From Bin87 sp034423115 (lineage in GTDB: Bacteria; Chloroflexota; Dehalococcoidia; Lucifugimonadales; UBA3495), in the NCBI GenBank assembly GCA_034423115.1, contig DAOUJD010000066.1, forward strand, positions 1 to 64,000: a DNA stretch of 64,000 nucleotides, in the 5' to 3' direction. This document shows, one piece after another, positions 17,145 through 24,838 of the stretch. Made by a program: the position numbers and the translations under genes. Every line of letters starts with the position of its first letter. The first letter of the stretch is position 1. The notes under the pieces were generated by a model. It ran no database searches and had not been told where the DNA came from. It worked only from the letters and a program-made list of their open reading frames with translations.

Positions 17145-20100
17145 TTGAACGATTTTAGATTGATCATCCCTGGCCCCCTACGCCGTTTGTGGGGGGCCAA
17201 TTTTTTGCTGTTGGCGCTGCTCGTTGCAGCCCTGGCGTTACGTCTCTACGGCATAGACTGGGATCAGGGATACGGATTCCATCCCGACGAGCGCTCCTTC
17301 TACATGCGAGCCGGCGACATGCTGTGCCTGCTCACGGCCGGGCCACATCAGGATGGCCCACATTGCTCCGCCGCTCATCTAGGTTCGCTATTGGCCACAG
17401 AGCAATTCGCCGGAATCGAACCCGGTCTGCCCGATTTACGCACCGCCTTATCAGCCGAACGCAGCGCGTTGAATCCCCGCTGGTTCCCCTTGGGCAGCGT
17501 GCTTATCTACGCGCTGGTCCTCTTGCGCACCGCGTTGGAGCCGATCGCTGATTGGGGAGTAATGGAGCTCAGATTCATCGGCCGTACGCTTACGGCGTTG
17601 GCCGACGTAGGTTCCGTTTTCCTGCTCTACATAATCGGCCGCAGAATGTTTGGCCGATGGACCGGTCTGCTCGCGGCTGCCTTTGCCACGTTCGCTGTCA
17701 TCCACATCCAGCACGCCCATTTCTACCGTCCTGAACCATTCACGGTGCTTGCCTCATTGGCGGCATTGTGGGCCATGTTCCGGTTCATCGATTCTCGGAG
17801 TTATCGCGACGCCGCATTGCTGGGCGCGTTAGTGGGTCTGGCCATGGCCCCCAAGGTGTCGGTTGCTCCCATCGTGGCGCCCCTGGTCCTCACGTTCCTG
17901 TGGGTTGCCAAAGACCGATCCCGGCGCGATTGGATCGAACTGCGCCCGTGGGATTTAGCCCGAGTCATTCCCTTGGCGGCTCTAGCGAGTGTAACGGCAC
18001 TGGCCGCGTTCTTCATCACCACGCCATACGCATTTCTGGATTTCGCGAATTTCATCGCGGATATCCGTGAACAAACGGGCATGGCCGGCGAGGCTGGCCG
18101 GTTCCCGTTTACCTGGCAATACGCGGACACGCCGGCGTTTCTCTACCAACTGCGTCAAACTACGGTTTGGGGTTTGGGAATTCCCCTGGGCATCGTAGCT
18201 TGGCTGGCCGTGCCCGTCACCGCGTGGTTCGCCTGGAAGGGCGGCATTGCCCAGCGCTCGGACTTGCTGCTATTGGCATGGGTGGTTCCCGCTTTCGTTT
18301 TTCTTGAACTCTTCGAGGTCAAGTTCCTCCGCTACGTTTTTCCTCTGATGCCGTTCTGCATCCTGATGGGCGCCCGGATGCTGGTGGCGCTGGTTGGCTG
18401 GGCTCGTGATCGGAGATATACGCTCACCTTGTCGGGCTCAGTGATTCCCAACGACGCCCCGTTTTCGGAAGAATGGCACGCTACTCCACCCACCGTCGGC
18501 GACGACGTAGTCTTCGACGAGCCCCTGTTCGGCGACGACCCATTTCCAGACGCGCCGTTTTCCGAGGAGTGGCATGCGACTCCCCCGGTCGCCGGCGCGT
18601 CCGTTGCCACCGCGCCGCTGGTTCCCTCACCGGTTACCGTGGAACACCGCTCATCGCCCGCTCGCCCCGGCATTCCCGGCTTGATTGACAGGTATGCCTT
18701 TCCCATCAGCATCGTCATCCTGGTCGCCACTTTGTCCCTAACCGTCTTTTACGCCATCGCATTCGTCGGCATCTACGGCCGCCCGCACACCGCCATCGCT
18801 GCTTCCGATTGGATCCATGCCAACGTTGAGCCGGGGGCGTCAATCGTCAACGGGGGCTCTTTCTGGGACGAGCAGATCCCCGAACTACGCGGGTTCAGGG
18901 TATGGACGTTCCCCGCCTATCACCCAGATCGCGATCCCACCAAAATCCGCGATCTGGTGGACCGATTGTCCGATTCCGATTACGTGGTTTTCTACTCCAA
19001 CCGCGCCTATGGCTCGGTTTCCAGGTTGCCGCAGGAGTTCCCCGACAGTTCCGCGTTTTACCGCCTGCTGTTCTCCGGCGAGCTTGGTTATGAATTGGAG
19101 AGGGCTTTTACGTCGTACCCGTCATTTGCCGGTGTCCATTTCCGCGACGACCCCTACAGCCGCGCCGGACTCCCGGCTCCATCACTCGTTCCAGGTGGGG
19201 ACATTTCGCGACCCGATGGCATCGTGCTCAATCTTGGCTACGCTGACGAAAACGTCATCGGATACGACCATCCACAAGTCTTGATATTCAAAAACATTGA
19301 TCGATTGGACGACACGCAAATCCTGGAGCGCATCGACTCCGCTGCCAAGCCCTTGGAATCCGCGGATACCCCGTTGATGTTTTCCCCGCCCGACCTCGAT
19401 GCCCAACGGTCGGGAGGCACTTGGTCGGCGTTGTTCAACCGGGATGGCTGGGCCAACGATGTGCCTTGGCTAGCGTGGATAGTGATTATCGAATTGATCT
19501 GCCTGATCGCCTTCCCTTTCACCTGGTGGTTGATGCGCCCGCTGCCCGACCGGGGCGTGTTGTTCGCTCGCATACTCGGCTTGTTGCTGGTCGCTTGGGT
19601 CACGTGGTGGCTGGTGAGTTCGGGTCTGCTTCAGTTGTCCTTGATCTCCGTTGTGATGGCTATGGCGGTGGTTGCAGTTCCATCCGCCGTGGTTTTGTGG
19701 AGACAGTGGCGCGGCATTCTCGATTGGCTTCGGGAGAATTGGCGCCTTGTGATGACCGCGGAGGTATTGTTCCTGCTCGCTTACGTCGCTTTCCTACTCA
19801 TACGCGCCGCAAATCCCGATCTCTGGCACCCCTGGCGTGGCGGCGAAAAGCCCATGGAACTAGCCTACTTCACAGCGGTGGCACGTTCGTCCGTCCTGCC
19901 GCCGTTCGATCCTTGGTTCAGCGGCGGACACCTGAACTACTACTACTGGGGATATTTCATCCTTTCGGTCCCGTTGCGTCTTACCGGAATCCCCCCCGTC
20001 ACCGCATTCAACGTCGCCGTGCCGTTGCTCTTCGCCCTGACCGCCACCGGTGTGGGATCGCTAGTGTACAACATGGTTGCCATCGCACAGAGACGTACCT

Positions 20101-21968
20101 TTATTGCGAGGGTGCGATCCCGTTGGTCTCTATCCGACGACACGCCAACATGCGACCCCCACGATGGTGGGGTGGGACGACGGTTGCGGGCGGTTATTGA
20201 GCGTTGGCGCATCCGCGGTATCGGCCCGCTTTTGGCCGGGTTCTGCGCTGCCCTGATGGCCATGGTTGTTGGCAATCTCGACGGACTCGTCCAATTGATC
20301 GAAATTACCCAACGCAAAGCCGCCGGTATGGTTACCTCTTGGTCCAGCTTTGATTTCTGGCGCAGCAGTCGTGCGATACCCGAAACCTCGGAATTCACTC
20401 CTTCTGTCTTGACGCCTTGGTTGGGACCGGACAGCCACCTTGAATCCGCATTTCACATCACCGAGTTCCCGTTTTTCACGTTCCTATTCGCCGATCTCCA
20501 CGCCCACATGATGACCATGCCTTTTGCGATTCTCTCGCTGGCCTTGGGTTTCACCCTGCTGGTAGGTTTCGCAAGAAGCGGCCATCGCAGTCCCTGGCCG
20601 TGGATCACGGTGGTTGCCCTCGCGATTTCAGTGGGCAGCCTTTGGGCCATCAATTCCTGGGAATATCCGGCTTACGCCTTGCTGATGCTGGGTTGCGCAA
20701 CAGCGGCCGCTTGGATTACGCCCGGCACGGTCAAGGCGCGTATCTTGACCGGTGTGGCCATGGGCGGGTTGGCTCTGTTGGTTAGCTACCTTGCTTTTCT
20801 CCCATTCCACGATTCTACTGAAACGTTCGGCACCGGAATCGAGCCGACTCGGTGGCGCACTCCCCTCACCAGCTATCTGCTGATTCACGCATTGCCACTG
20901 ATCGCCGCTGCCGCGTTGTTTTCTGCGACCCTTCCCCGGGCTGTTGCGCCATTCGTGCAGCGCATCACTCGGAAACGCCGCCTCCCCGCGGTGCATCACT
21001 GGCTCGCAACGGGCGCATGCCTCGGCGTACTCTTGGCCTGCTATTTCTTGGCTGCTGGATTCATCACGGCTGGGTTGCTTGCCATCGCGCTCACGCTCAC
21101 CGTTTGGGCGTCCGCCGCAGCCTTGCTCTCGCCGGATTATCCCGAGCGTCGCTCTGACGTGATGGCCCTGGCTATGCTGGCAGTCGCTTTAGCCATTGGT
21201 ATCGGTGTGGACTTCGTTCGTGTGGAGGGCGACATAGCCAGAATGAACACGCTGTTCAAGTATTACCTGGTTGCTTGGCTGTTGTTCGCCGCAGCGGGCT
21301 CCTATGGGTTGTGGCGGGGTTGGACGGCCGCCAGAGCGCTTGGCAGTTTCCCCCGGCGCACGCTCAGGGGGTTAGGGCTTGGCATCGTGGCGGCAGTGTT
21401 CGCCGGGACCATGGTCTATCCGGTCCTGGCTACCCCGGCCCGCATACAGGATCGGTTCAACTCGATTCCACCGACCCTCGACGGCGCCGCCTGGATGCCG
21501 GCCGCAACGTACCATCCACCTGACTGGTGCATCGGGCACGCCGTGGATCCAATCGAGTTGCGTTGGGACTACCATGCCATCCGTTGGCTCCAGGATAATG
21601 TTTCTGGCACGCCCGTCGTTCTGGAAGCGCACGGCAGCCAGTATTGCTGGAATACTCGCGTCTCACAGTACACTGGTTTGCCCACCGTTCTGGGTTGGCC
21701 CTGGCACCAGCAGCAGCAGCGCAACGATGGCAGAATCGTAAGCAGGCGCGCGAGGGACGTCGCGACCATCTACAGTACCCTAAGCCACCGCAGGGCGATG
21801 GAGTTGCTCGAAAAATACGAGGTTGCCTACATTGTAGCCGGCGATCTCGAGCGCGCCTATTACCGAGATCGGGGTATCGACAAGTTCGACGCCATGGTAA
21901 GCGAGGGGATTTTGACGCTGGAATACTCCAACCCGGGAACCCGCATTTACGGCGTCATAGAACGCTGA
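17145..21968 (+). CDS. Giant membrane protein: GT39/PMT-like glycosyltransferase fused to DUF2298 (Chlor_Arch_YYY) domain
   Basis: This 1607-residue polytopic membrane protein appears to be two large modules. The N-terminal half (about 1-720) resembles GT-C/PMT-type glycosyltransferases. A first helix is followed by the acidic YGFHPDERSFYMRAGDML loop, many hydrophobic helices and FLRYVFPLMPFCILMGARM, then a large extracytoplasmic domain. Between them (about 435-500) is an acidic linker carrying a direct duplication of DAPFSEEWHATPP. The C-terminal half (about 780-1607) has the DUF2298 hallmarks GGEKPMELAYFTAVARS and DPWFSGGHLNYYYWGYF, and INSWEYPAY. The likely role is transfer of sugars from a lipid carrier, but donor and acceptor are unknown. 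The TTG at 17145 is the first plausible start after gap. Confidence 0.8.
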   Translation: MNDFRLIIPGPLRRLWGANFLLLALLVAALALRLYGIDWDQGYGFHPDERSFYMRAGDMLCLLTAGPHQDGPHCSAAHLGSLLATEQFAGIEPGLPDLRTALSAERSALNPRWFPLGSVLIYALVLLRTALEPIADWGVMELRFIGRTLTALADVGSVFLLYIIGRRMFGRWTGLLAAAFATFAVIHIQHAHFYRPEPFTVLASLAALWAMFRFIDSRSYRDAALLGALVGLAMAPKVSVAPIVAPLVLTFLWVAKDRSRRDWIELRPWDLARVIPLAALASVTALAAFFITTPYAFLDFANFIADIREQTGMAGEAGRFPFTWQYADTPAFLYQLRQTTVWGLGIPLGIVAWLAVPVTAWFAWKGGIAQRSDLLLLAWVVPAFVFLELFEVKFLRYVFPLMPFCILMGARMLVALVGWARDRRYTLTLSGSVIPNDAPFSEEWHATPPTVGDDVVFDEPLFGDDPFPDAPFSEEWHATPPVAGASVATAPLVPSPVTVEHRSSPARPGIPGLIDRYAFPISIVILVATLSLTVFYAIAFVGIYGRPHTAIAASDWIHANVEPGASIVNGGSFWDEQIPELRGFRVWTFPAYHPDRDPTKIRDLVDRLSDSDYVVFYSNRAYGSVSRLPQEFPDSSAFYRLLFSGELGYELERAFTSYPSFAGVHFRDDPYSRAGLPAPSLVPGGDISRPDGIVLNLGYADENVIGYDHPQVLIFKNIDRLDDTQILERIDSAAKPLESADTPLMFSPPDLDAQRSGGTWSALFNRDGWANDVPWLAWIVIIELICLIAFPFTWWLMRPLPDRGVLFARILGLLLVAWVTWWLVSSGLLQLSLISVVMAMAVVAVPSAVVLWRQWRGILDWLRENWRLVMTAEVLFLLAYVAFLLIRAANPDLWHPWRGGEKPMELAYFTAVARSSVLPPFDPWFSGGHLNYYYWGYFILSVPLRLTGIPPVTAFNVAVPLLFALTATGVGSLVYNMVAIAQRRTFIARVRSRWSLSDDTPTCDPHDGGVGRRLRAVIERWRIRGIGPLLAGFCAALMAMVVGNLDGLVQLIEITQRKAAGMVTSWSSFDFWRSSRAIPETSEFTPSVLTPWLGPDSHLESAFHITEFPFFTFLFADLHAHMMTMPFAILSLALGFTLLVGFARSGHRSPWPWITVVALAISVGSLWAINSWEYPAYALLMLGCATAAAWITPGTVKARILTGVAMGGLALLVSYLAFLPFHDSTETFGTGIEPTRWRTPLTSYLLIHALPLIAAAALFSATLPRAVAPFVQRITRKRRLPAVHHWLATGACLGVLLACYFLAAGFITAGLLAIALTLTVWASAAALLSPDYPERRSDVMALAMLAVALAIGIGVDFVRVEGDIARMNTLFKYYLVAWLLFAAAGSYGLWRGWTAARALGSFPRRTLRGLGLGIVAAVFAGTMVYPVLATPARIQDRFNSIPPTLDGAAWMPAATYHPPDWCIGHAVDPIELRWDYHAIRWLQDNVSGTPVVLEAHGSQYCWNTRVSQYTGLPTVLGWPWHQQQQRNDGRIVSRRARDVATIYSTLSHRRAMELLEKYEVAYIVAGDLERAYYRDRGIDKFDAMVSEGILTLEYSNPGTRIYGVIER

Positions 21969-21984
21969 ACCTTCCGGCTCTGCT

Positions 21985-22013
21985 TTGACCGTCCCTAAAC
22001 CGTATCCTATAAT
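21985..22013 (+). promoter_or_regulatory. Sigma70-type promoter of the Gfo/Idh/MocA gene
   Basis: TTGACC (21985-21990), a 17-nt spacer and a perfect TATAAT (22008-22013) lie just after the stop of the giant membrane protein gene. The start codon is about 60 bp downstream of the predicted transcription start. Confidence 0.75.
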
Positions 22014-22081
22014 CTCGCACGCCGCACTGCCGTTCCCCATTCAACTTGGTGGTGCGCGAAGTACGCCAAGGAGGTACTACT

Positions 22082-23116
22082 GTGGCAATCGAATCCGTCC
22101 GCGTCGGATTGATCGGCGCCGGCCGCAATACTCGTGATCGACACATTCCGGGGTTCAACAGCACTGCTGCCGTGGAGATCGGCGCCGTTGCAAACCGTTC
22201 CCGCGCATCCGGCCAGGCAGTCGCCGACGCCTTCAACATTCCGACCGTGTATGACAACTGGGAGGAACTGCTGGAAGATGAGAGTCTCGACGCGGTCTGC
22301 ATCGGCACATGGCCCTATATGCACCGCACGTTGACCACCGCCGCTTTGGCCGCTGGTAAGCACGTCCTGTGCGAAGCTAGAATGGCGATGAGCGCCGCCG
22401 AAGCACACGAAATGCTGTCGATTTCGCAGCAGACGCCCGATCTCGTCGCGCAGATTGTTCCCTCGCCGATGACCTTCGGCATTGATGACTTGCTGATTCG
22501 CCTGATATCGGAGGGCTTCCTGGGCGAGTTGGTGTCCGTCGACGTGCAGTCCCAGACCGGGTTCGCCGACCGCGATTCCACGATGCACTGGCGCCAGGAC
22601 CGGGACCTCAGCGGGTTCAACATCCTGAACATGGGCATCTGGTACGAGGCCATGATCCGTTGGGTCGGTCGCGCGACCCAGGTCATGGCGATGAGCCAGA
22701 TCACGGTCCCGCACCGGAAGGACGACGATGGCAACTGGCGTTCCGTCACGATTCCCGACACCATCGACATCCTGTGCCGCTTGGCCAACGGCGCCAACGC
22801 ACACCTGCGGTTCAGCGCTTGCGCTGGCCTCTCGCCGGGAAACAGCGTTTGGCTCTACGGCACCGATGGGACGATCCACGTGGACAATCAGATGCGCGTC
22901 TTCGGCGGTAAGCGCGGCGACTCCGAGTTGCAAGAGATCGCAAATCCACCGGAAAGCCGCTACGGGTGGGCCGTGGAGCAGGAATTCATCGCGTCAATCC
23001 GCGATGGCGCTCCGGTCCTGCGCACCCCGTTCAACATCGGCGTTCACTATATGGAATGGACTGAAGCCGTAACGGTTAGCGCACAATCAGGGGAGGCCGT
23101 GCACCTTCCCTTGTAA
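22082..23116 (+). CDS. Gfo/Idh/MocA family oxidoreductase
   Basis: A 344-residue NAD(P)-dependent sugar or cyclitol dehydrogenase-like protein. The Rossmann domain starts RVGLIGAGRNTRDRHIPGF. The normally diagnostic EKP motif after GKHVLCE is replaced by ARMAMSAAEAHEM, so the Lys of EKP is missing and catalysis may differ. The C-terminal beta-sheet domain runs from about residue 130 and includes GNSVWLYGTDGTIHVD. The GTG at 22082 is chosen because a near-perfect AAGGAGGT lies 6 nt upstream. The substrate is unknown. A bidirectional terminator follows. Confidence 0.85.
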   Translation: MAIESVRVGLIGAGRNTRDRHIPGFNSTAAVEIGAVANRSRASGQAVADAFNIPTVYDNWEELLEDESLDAVCIGTWPYMHRTLTTAALAAGKHVLCEARMAMSAAEAHEMLSISQQTPDLVAQIVPSPMTFGIDDLLIRLISEGFLGELVSVDVQSQTGFADRDSTMHWRQDRDLSGFNILNMGIWYEAMIRWVGRATQVMAMSQITVPHRKDDDGNWRSVTIPDTIDILCRLANGANAHLRFSACAGLSPGNSVWLYGTDGTIHVDNQMRVFGGKRGDSELQEIANPPESRYGWAVEQEFIASIRDGAPVLRTPFNIGVHYMEWTEAVTVSAQSGEAVHLPL

Positions 23117-23139
23117 GGGTGGCGCACCTCGTGAAAACG

Positions 23140-23172
23140 TTAGGGGCGGGTCCGAGACCCGCCCCTAATTTT
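23140..23172. terminator. Bidirectional Rho-independent terminator
   Basis: A perfect 13-bp stem (TTAGGGGCGGGTC / GACCCGCCCCTAA) with a CGA loop is followed by TTTT on the plus strand. On the minus strand it is followed by CGTTTT. It separates the converging Gfo/Idh gene (ends 23116) and the UGSC gene (ends 23190). Confidence 0.85.
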
Positions 23173-23189
23173 GGGCAACTCGGGGTCAG

Positions 23190-23732
23190 TTACCTGTCTA
23201 CCAGGCAGGTAATCACTTGTGGAGCCGCCGTCGCCGCCCGTTCCGATAGTTCGGCGTCGCTCAACGTGACGATCGGATGCTCGATTATCGCCAACCCATA
23301 GTCAGGGTCGCCGCGCATTCGGGACATGGCGTGCGCCTGGCTGATAAACGGCCTGGTCGTCAACACTGTGGACGGGATGCCAAGGAGTTCGGTTTCCATT
23401 GCGTCGTGCACACTGCACGCGGTGCAGGACCCTCATTCAGCCGTGGCGTGTATTGCCACGTCGATACTCTGCGCCGTCCGTTGCAGGTCCTCAATCCTGG
23501 CCGGCCATTGCCAACCGCCCTTGTTGTGCTCAACCGTCCCCTTGATGTCGTAGCGCTCGCCGATGATGGCGGCGATCCGCCGGAGCAGGTCTTCCGAATG
23601 AGGTTTGTTGTTGGCGAACAGGCCAATCACCTTGCCGTCCAGCGTGGACGGCCTTTGCGCCAACCGCGCCGGCGCCTGGGGCCCGTCGTCCCGTGGGTCC
23701 AGGGTGATTACTGGGCCTCCCTGAGTTGTCAT
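23190..23732 (-). CDS. UGSC-family selenoprotein (in-frame TGA read as selenocysteine)
   Basis: One continuous reading frame of 180 residues runs from the ATG at 23732 (GGAGG ribosome-binding site) to TAA at 23190 if the single TGA at 23433-23435 is read through. Residues around it read HATAE-U-GSCTACSVHDAMETELLG, which matches the UGSC motif that names this family of Sec- or Cys-containing proteins. The N-terminal half has GKVIGLFANNKPHSEDLLRRI and the C-terminal half GIPSTVLTTRPF and IIEHPIVTL, continuing the same fold after the TGA. A SECIS-like hairpin follows the codon. The family is thought to be redox-active at the Sec/Cys pair, but its substrate is unknown. An annotation pipeline would report a truncated 99-residue protein and a separate 73-residue fragment. 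Confidence 0.85.
23402..23435 (-). promoter_or_regulatory. Candidate bacterial SECIS element with the Sec UGA codon
   Basis: The UGA (23435-23433) is followed after 19 nt by the loop GUG of a hairpin, CGUGCA-GUG-UGCACG, extended by two more pairs past a bulged A (23402-23421). The loop starts with G, and its distance from the UGA lies in the 16-37 nt range described for bacterial SECIS elements. An alternative, closer hairpin CUGCAC-CGC-GUGCAG overlaps it. Confidence 0.65.
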
Positions 23733-23772
23733 GTCTCAACCTCCAGTGAGTCTTTTGGGTCATTAAATCCGG

Positions 23773-24795
23773 TTAGGGCGTGTGCACCGGCCGCGTTACC
23801 GACCGGCTGCTGCCCCAGGTGCTGATCAGGCTTACGAATCCGCCCGCCATCCCACCGCCCGGCAACACGGTGATTCGGTCTGCGTCCGCAACGACTGGAA
23901 CCATGCGGTCATGGTCTAATTCGGCTGCCATACGATGCCAACGGATCCATTCGGCAGCCGGCAATTGCGCTTTTTCGTGCAGGAACTCTGCGACTCGACG
24001 CCTGGACCAGCCGGCATCCGCGATGTGCAGCATCGCTTCGGGACTGATCACGCAGACCACCTCGGGCATTCCCGGCCCGAACGCCAGCATGGCATGGGCG
24101 ACGGTAGTCAGGAGATCGGCCGGGTTCCGGTCTCCGTGCAGCGTAACCTGCAGCGGAGCCAGCGTCGCGTAGGCGGTGACTACCGTCGCATCGTCGCCGT
24201 ATCCCAACTCTGATGCTAACGACGGCCAGGGACTGACCGCCAGGTTCTCGGGAAAGCAGAACGTGATCTTGCCGGGGTGCCCGAACGTACTGTTGTCCAT
24301 CACCACTGCGGCGGACCCGTAGAAATTCGCTTTGAACAGGTTCACTGCCCGACCGATGGCCGCGTTGGCGCGGCCGCCATTCCCCATCATTTCCACGCCG
24401 GCGTTCATTCCGATCTGCTCGGCGTATGGCCCGCTGACCACCGTCAGCACGGTGACGCCGTTGGTGGATGTGCTGCTGGCGTGCAGGTTGAACGAACGGT
24501 CCGTGATCGCTGAGAGCGACGCCAGCACGACCGGGAAATGCTCCGGCAGACAGCCCGCCATGACGGCATTCACCGCCGCCTTGCCTGCGTTGAACCGTTT
24601 CTGACGAATGACCTCGGTTCCCAGGTCGTGATCGGCTGATACGCCGGCATAGTCCAGCATGGCCTGGACCCGTTCCGGCGTCGGCGGAACGATGGGCAAA
24701 CCGTCGGTCAATCCGTTCTCAAAGTAGTAGTCCTGCGCCGCGCTCCAATCATCAAATTCCAGATGCGCGCCGGGGTTGGTGTCGGATGTGGTCAT
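23773..24795 (-). CDS. Conserved protein of unknown function, partner of the UGSC gene
   Basis: A 340-residue soluble protein that I cannot assign to a characterised family. The N-terminus contains YYFENGLTDGLPIVPPTPERVQAMLDY, a phrase I associate with conserved bacterial hypotheticals. The middle is Gly/Ala-rich with NLHASSTSTNGVTVLTVVSGPYAEQIGMNAGVEMMGNGGRANAAIGRAVNLF. The end has DADRITVLPGGGMAGGFVSL. There are only three cysteines and no signal peptide. It is 40 bp upstream of the UGSC selenoprotein on the same strand, so the two probably act together, with this gene perhaps supplying the substrate-binding partner. Confidence 0.7.
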   Translation of the reverse strand: MTTSDTNPGAHLEFDDWSAAQDYYFENGLTDGLPIVPPTPERVQAMLDYAGVSADHDLGTEVIRQKRFNAGKAAVNAVMAGCLPEHFPVVLASLSAITDRSFNLHASSTSTNGVTVLTVVSGPYAEQIGMNAGVEMMGNGGRANAAIGRAVNLFKANFYGSAAVVMDNSTFGHPGKITFCFPENLAVSPWPSLASELGYGDDATVVTAYATLAPLQVTLHGDRNPADLLTTVAHAMLAFGPGMPEVVCVISPEAMLHIADAGWSRRRVAEFLHEKAQLPAAEWIRWHRMAAELDHDRMVPVVADADRITVLPGGGMAGGFVSLISTWGSSRSVTRPVHTP

Positions 24796-24838
24796 TGATT
24801 GGTCTCTCTCAAAATGAACTGTGCAAATTTGTTAGTCG

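Noticed and set aside
23190..23732. UGSC region as a pseudogene broken by a nonsense mutation
   Set aside because: The stop is exactly at the U of the family's UGSC motif and a SECIS-like hairpin follows, which is hard to explain by chance.
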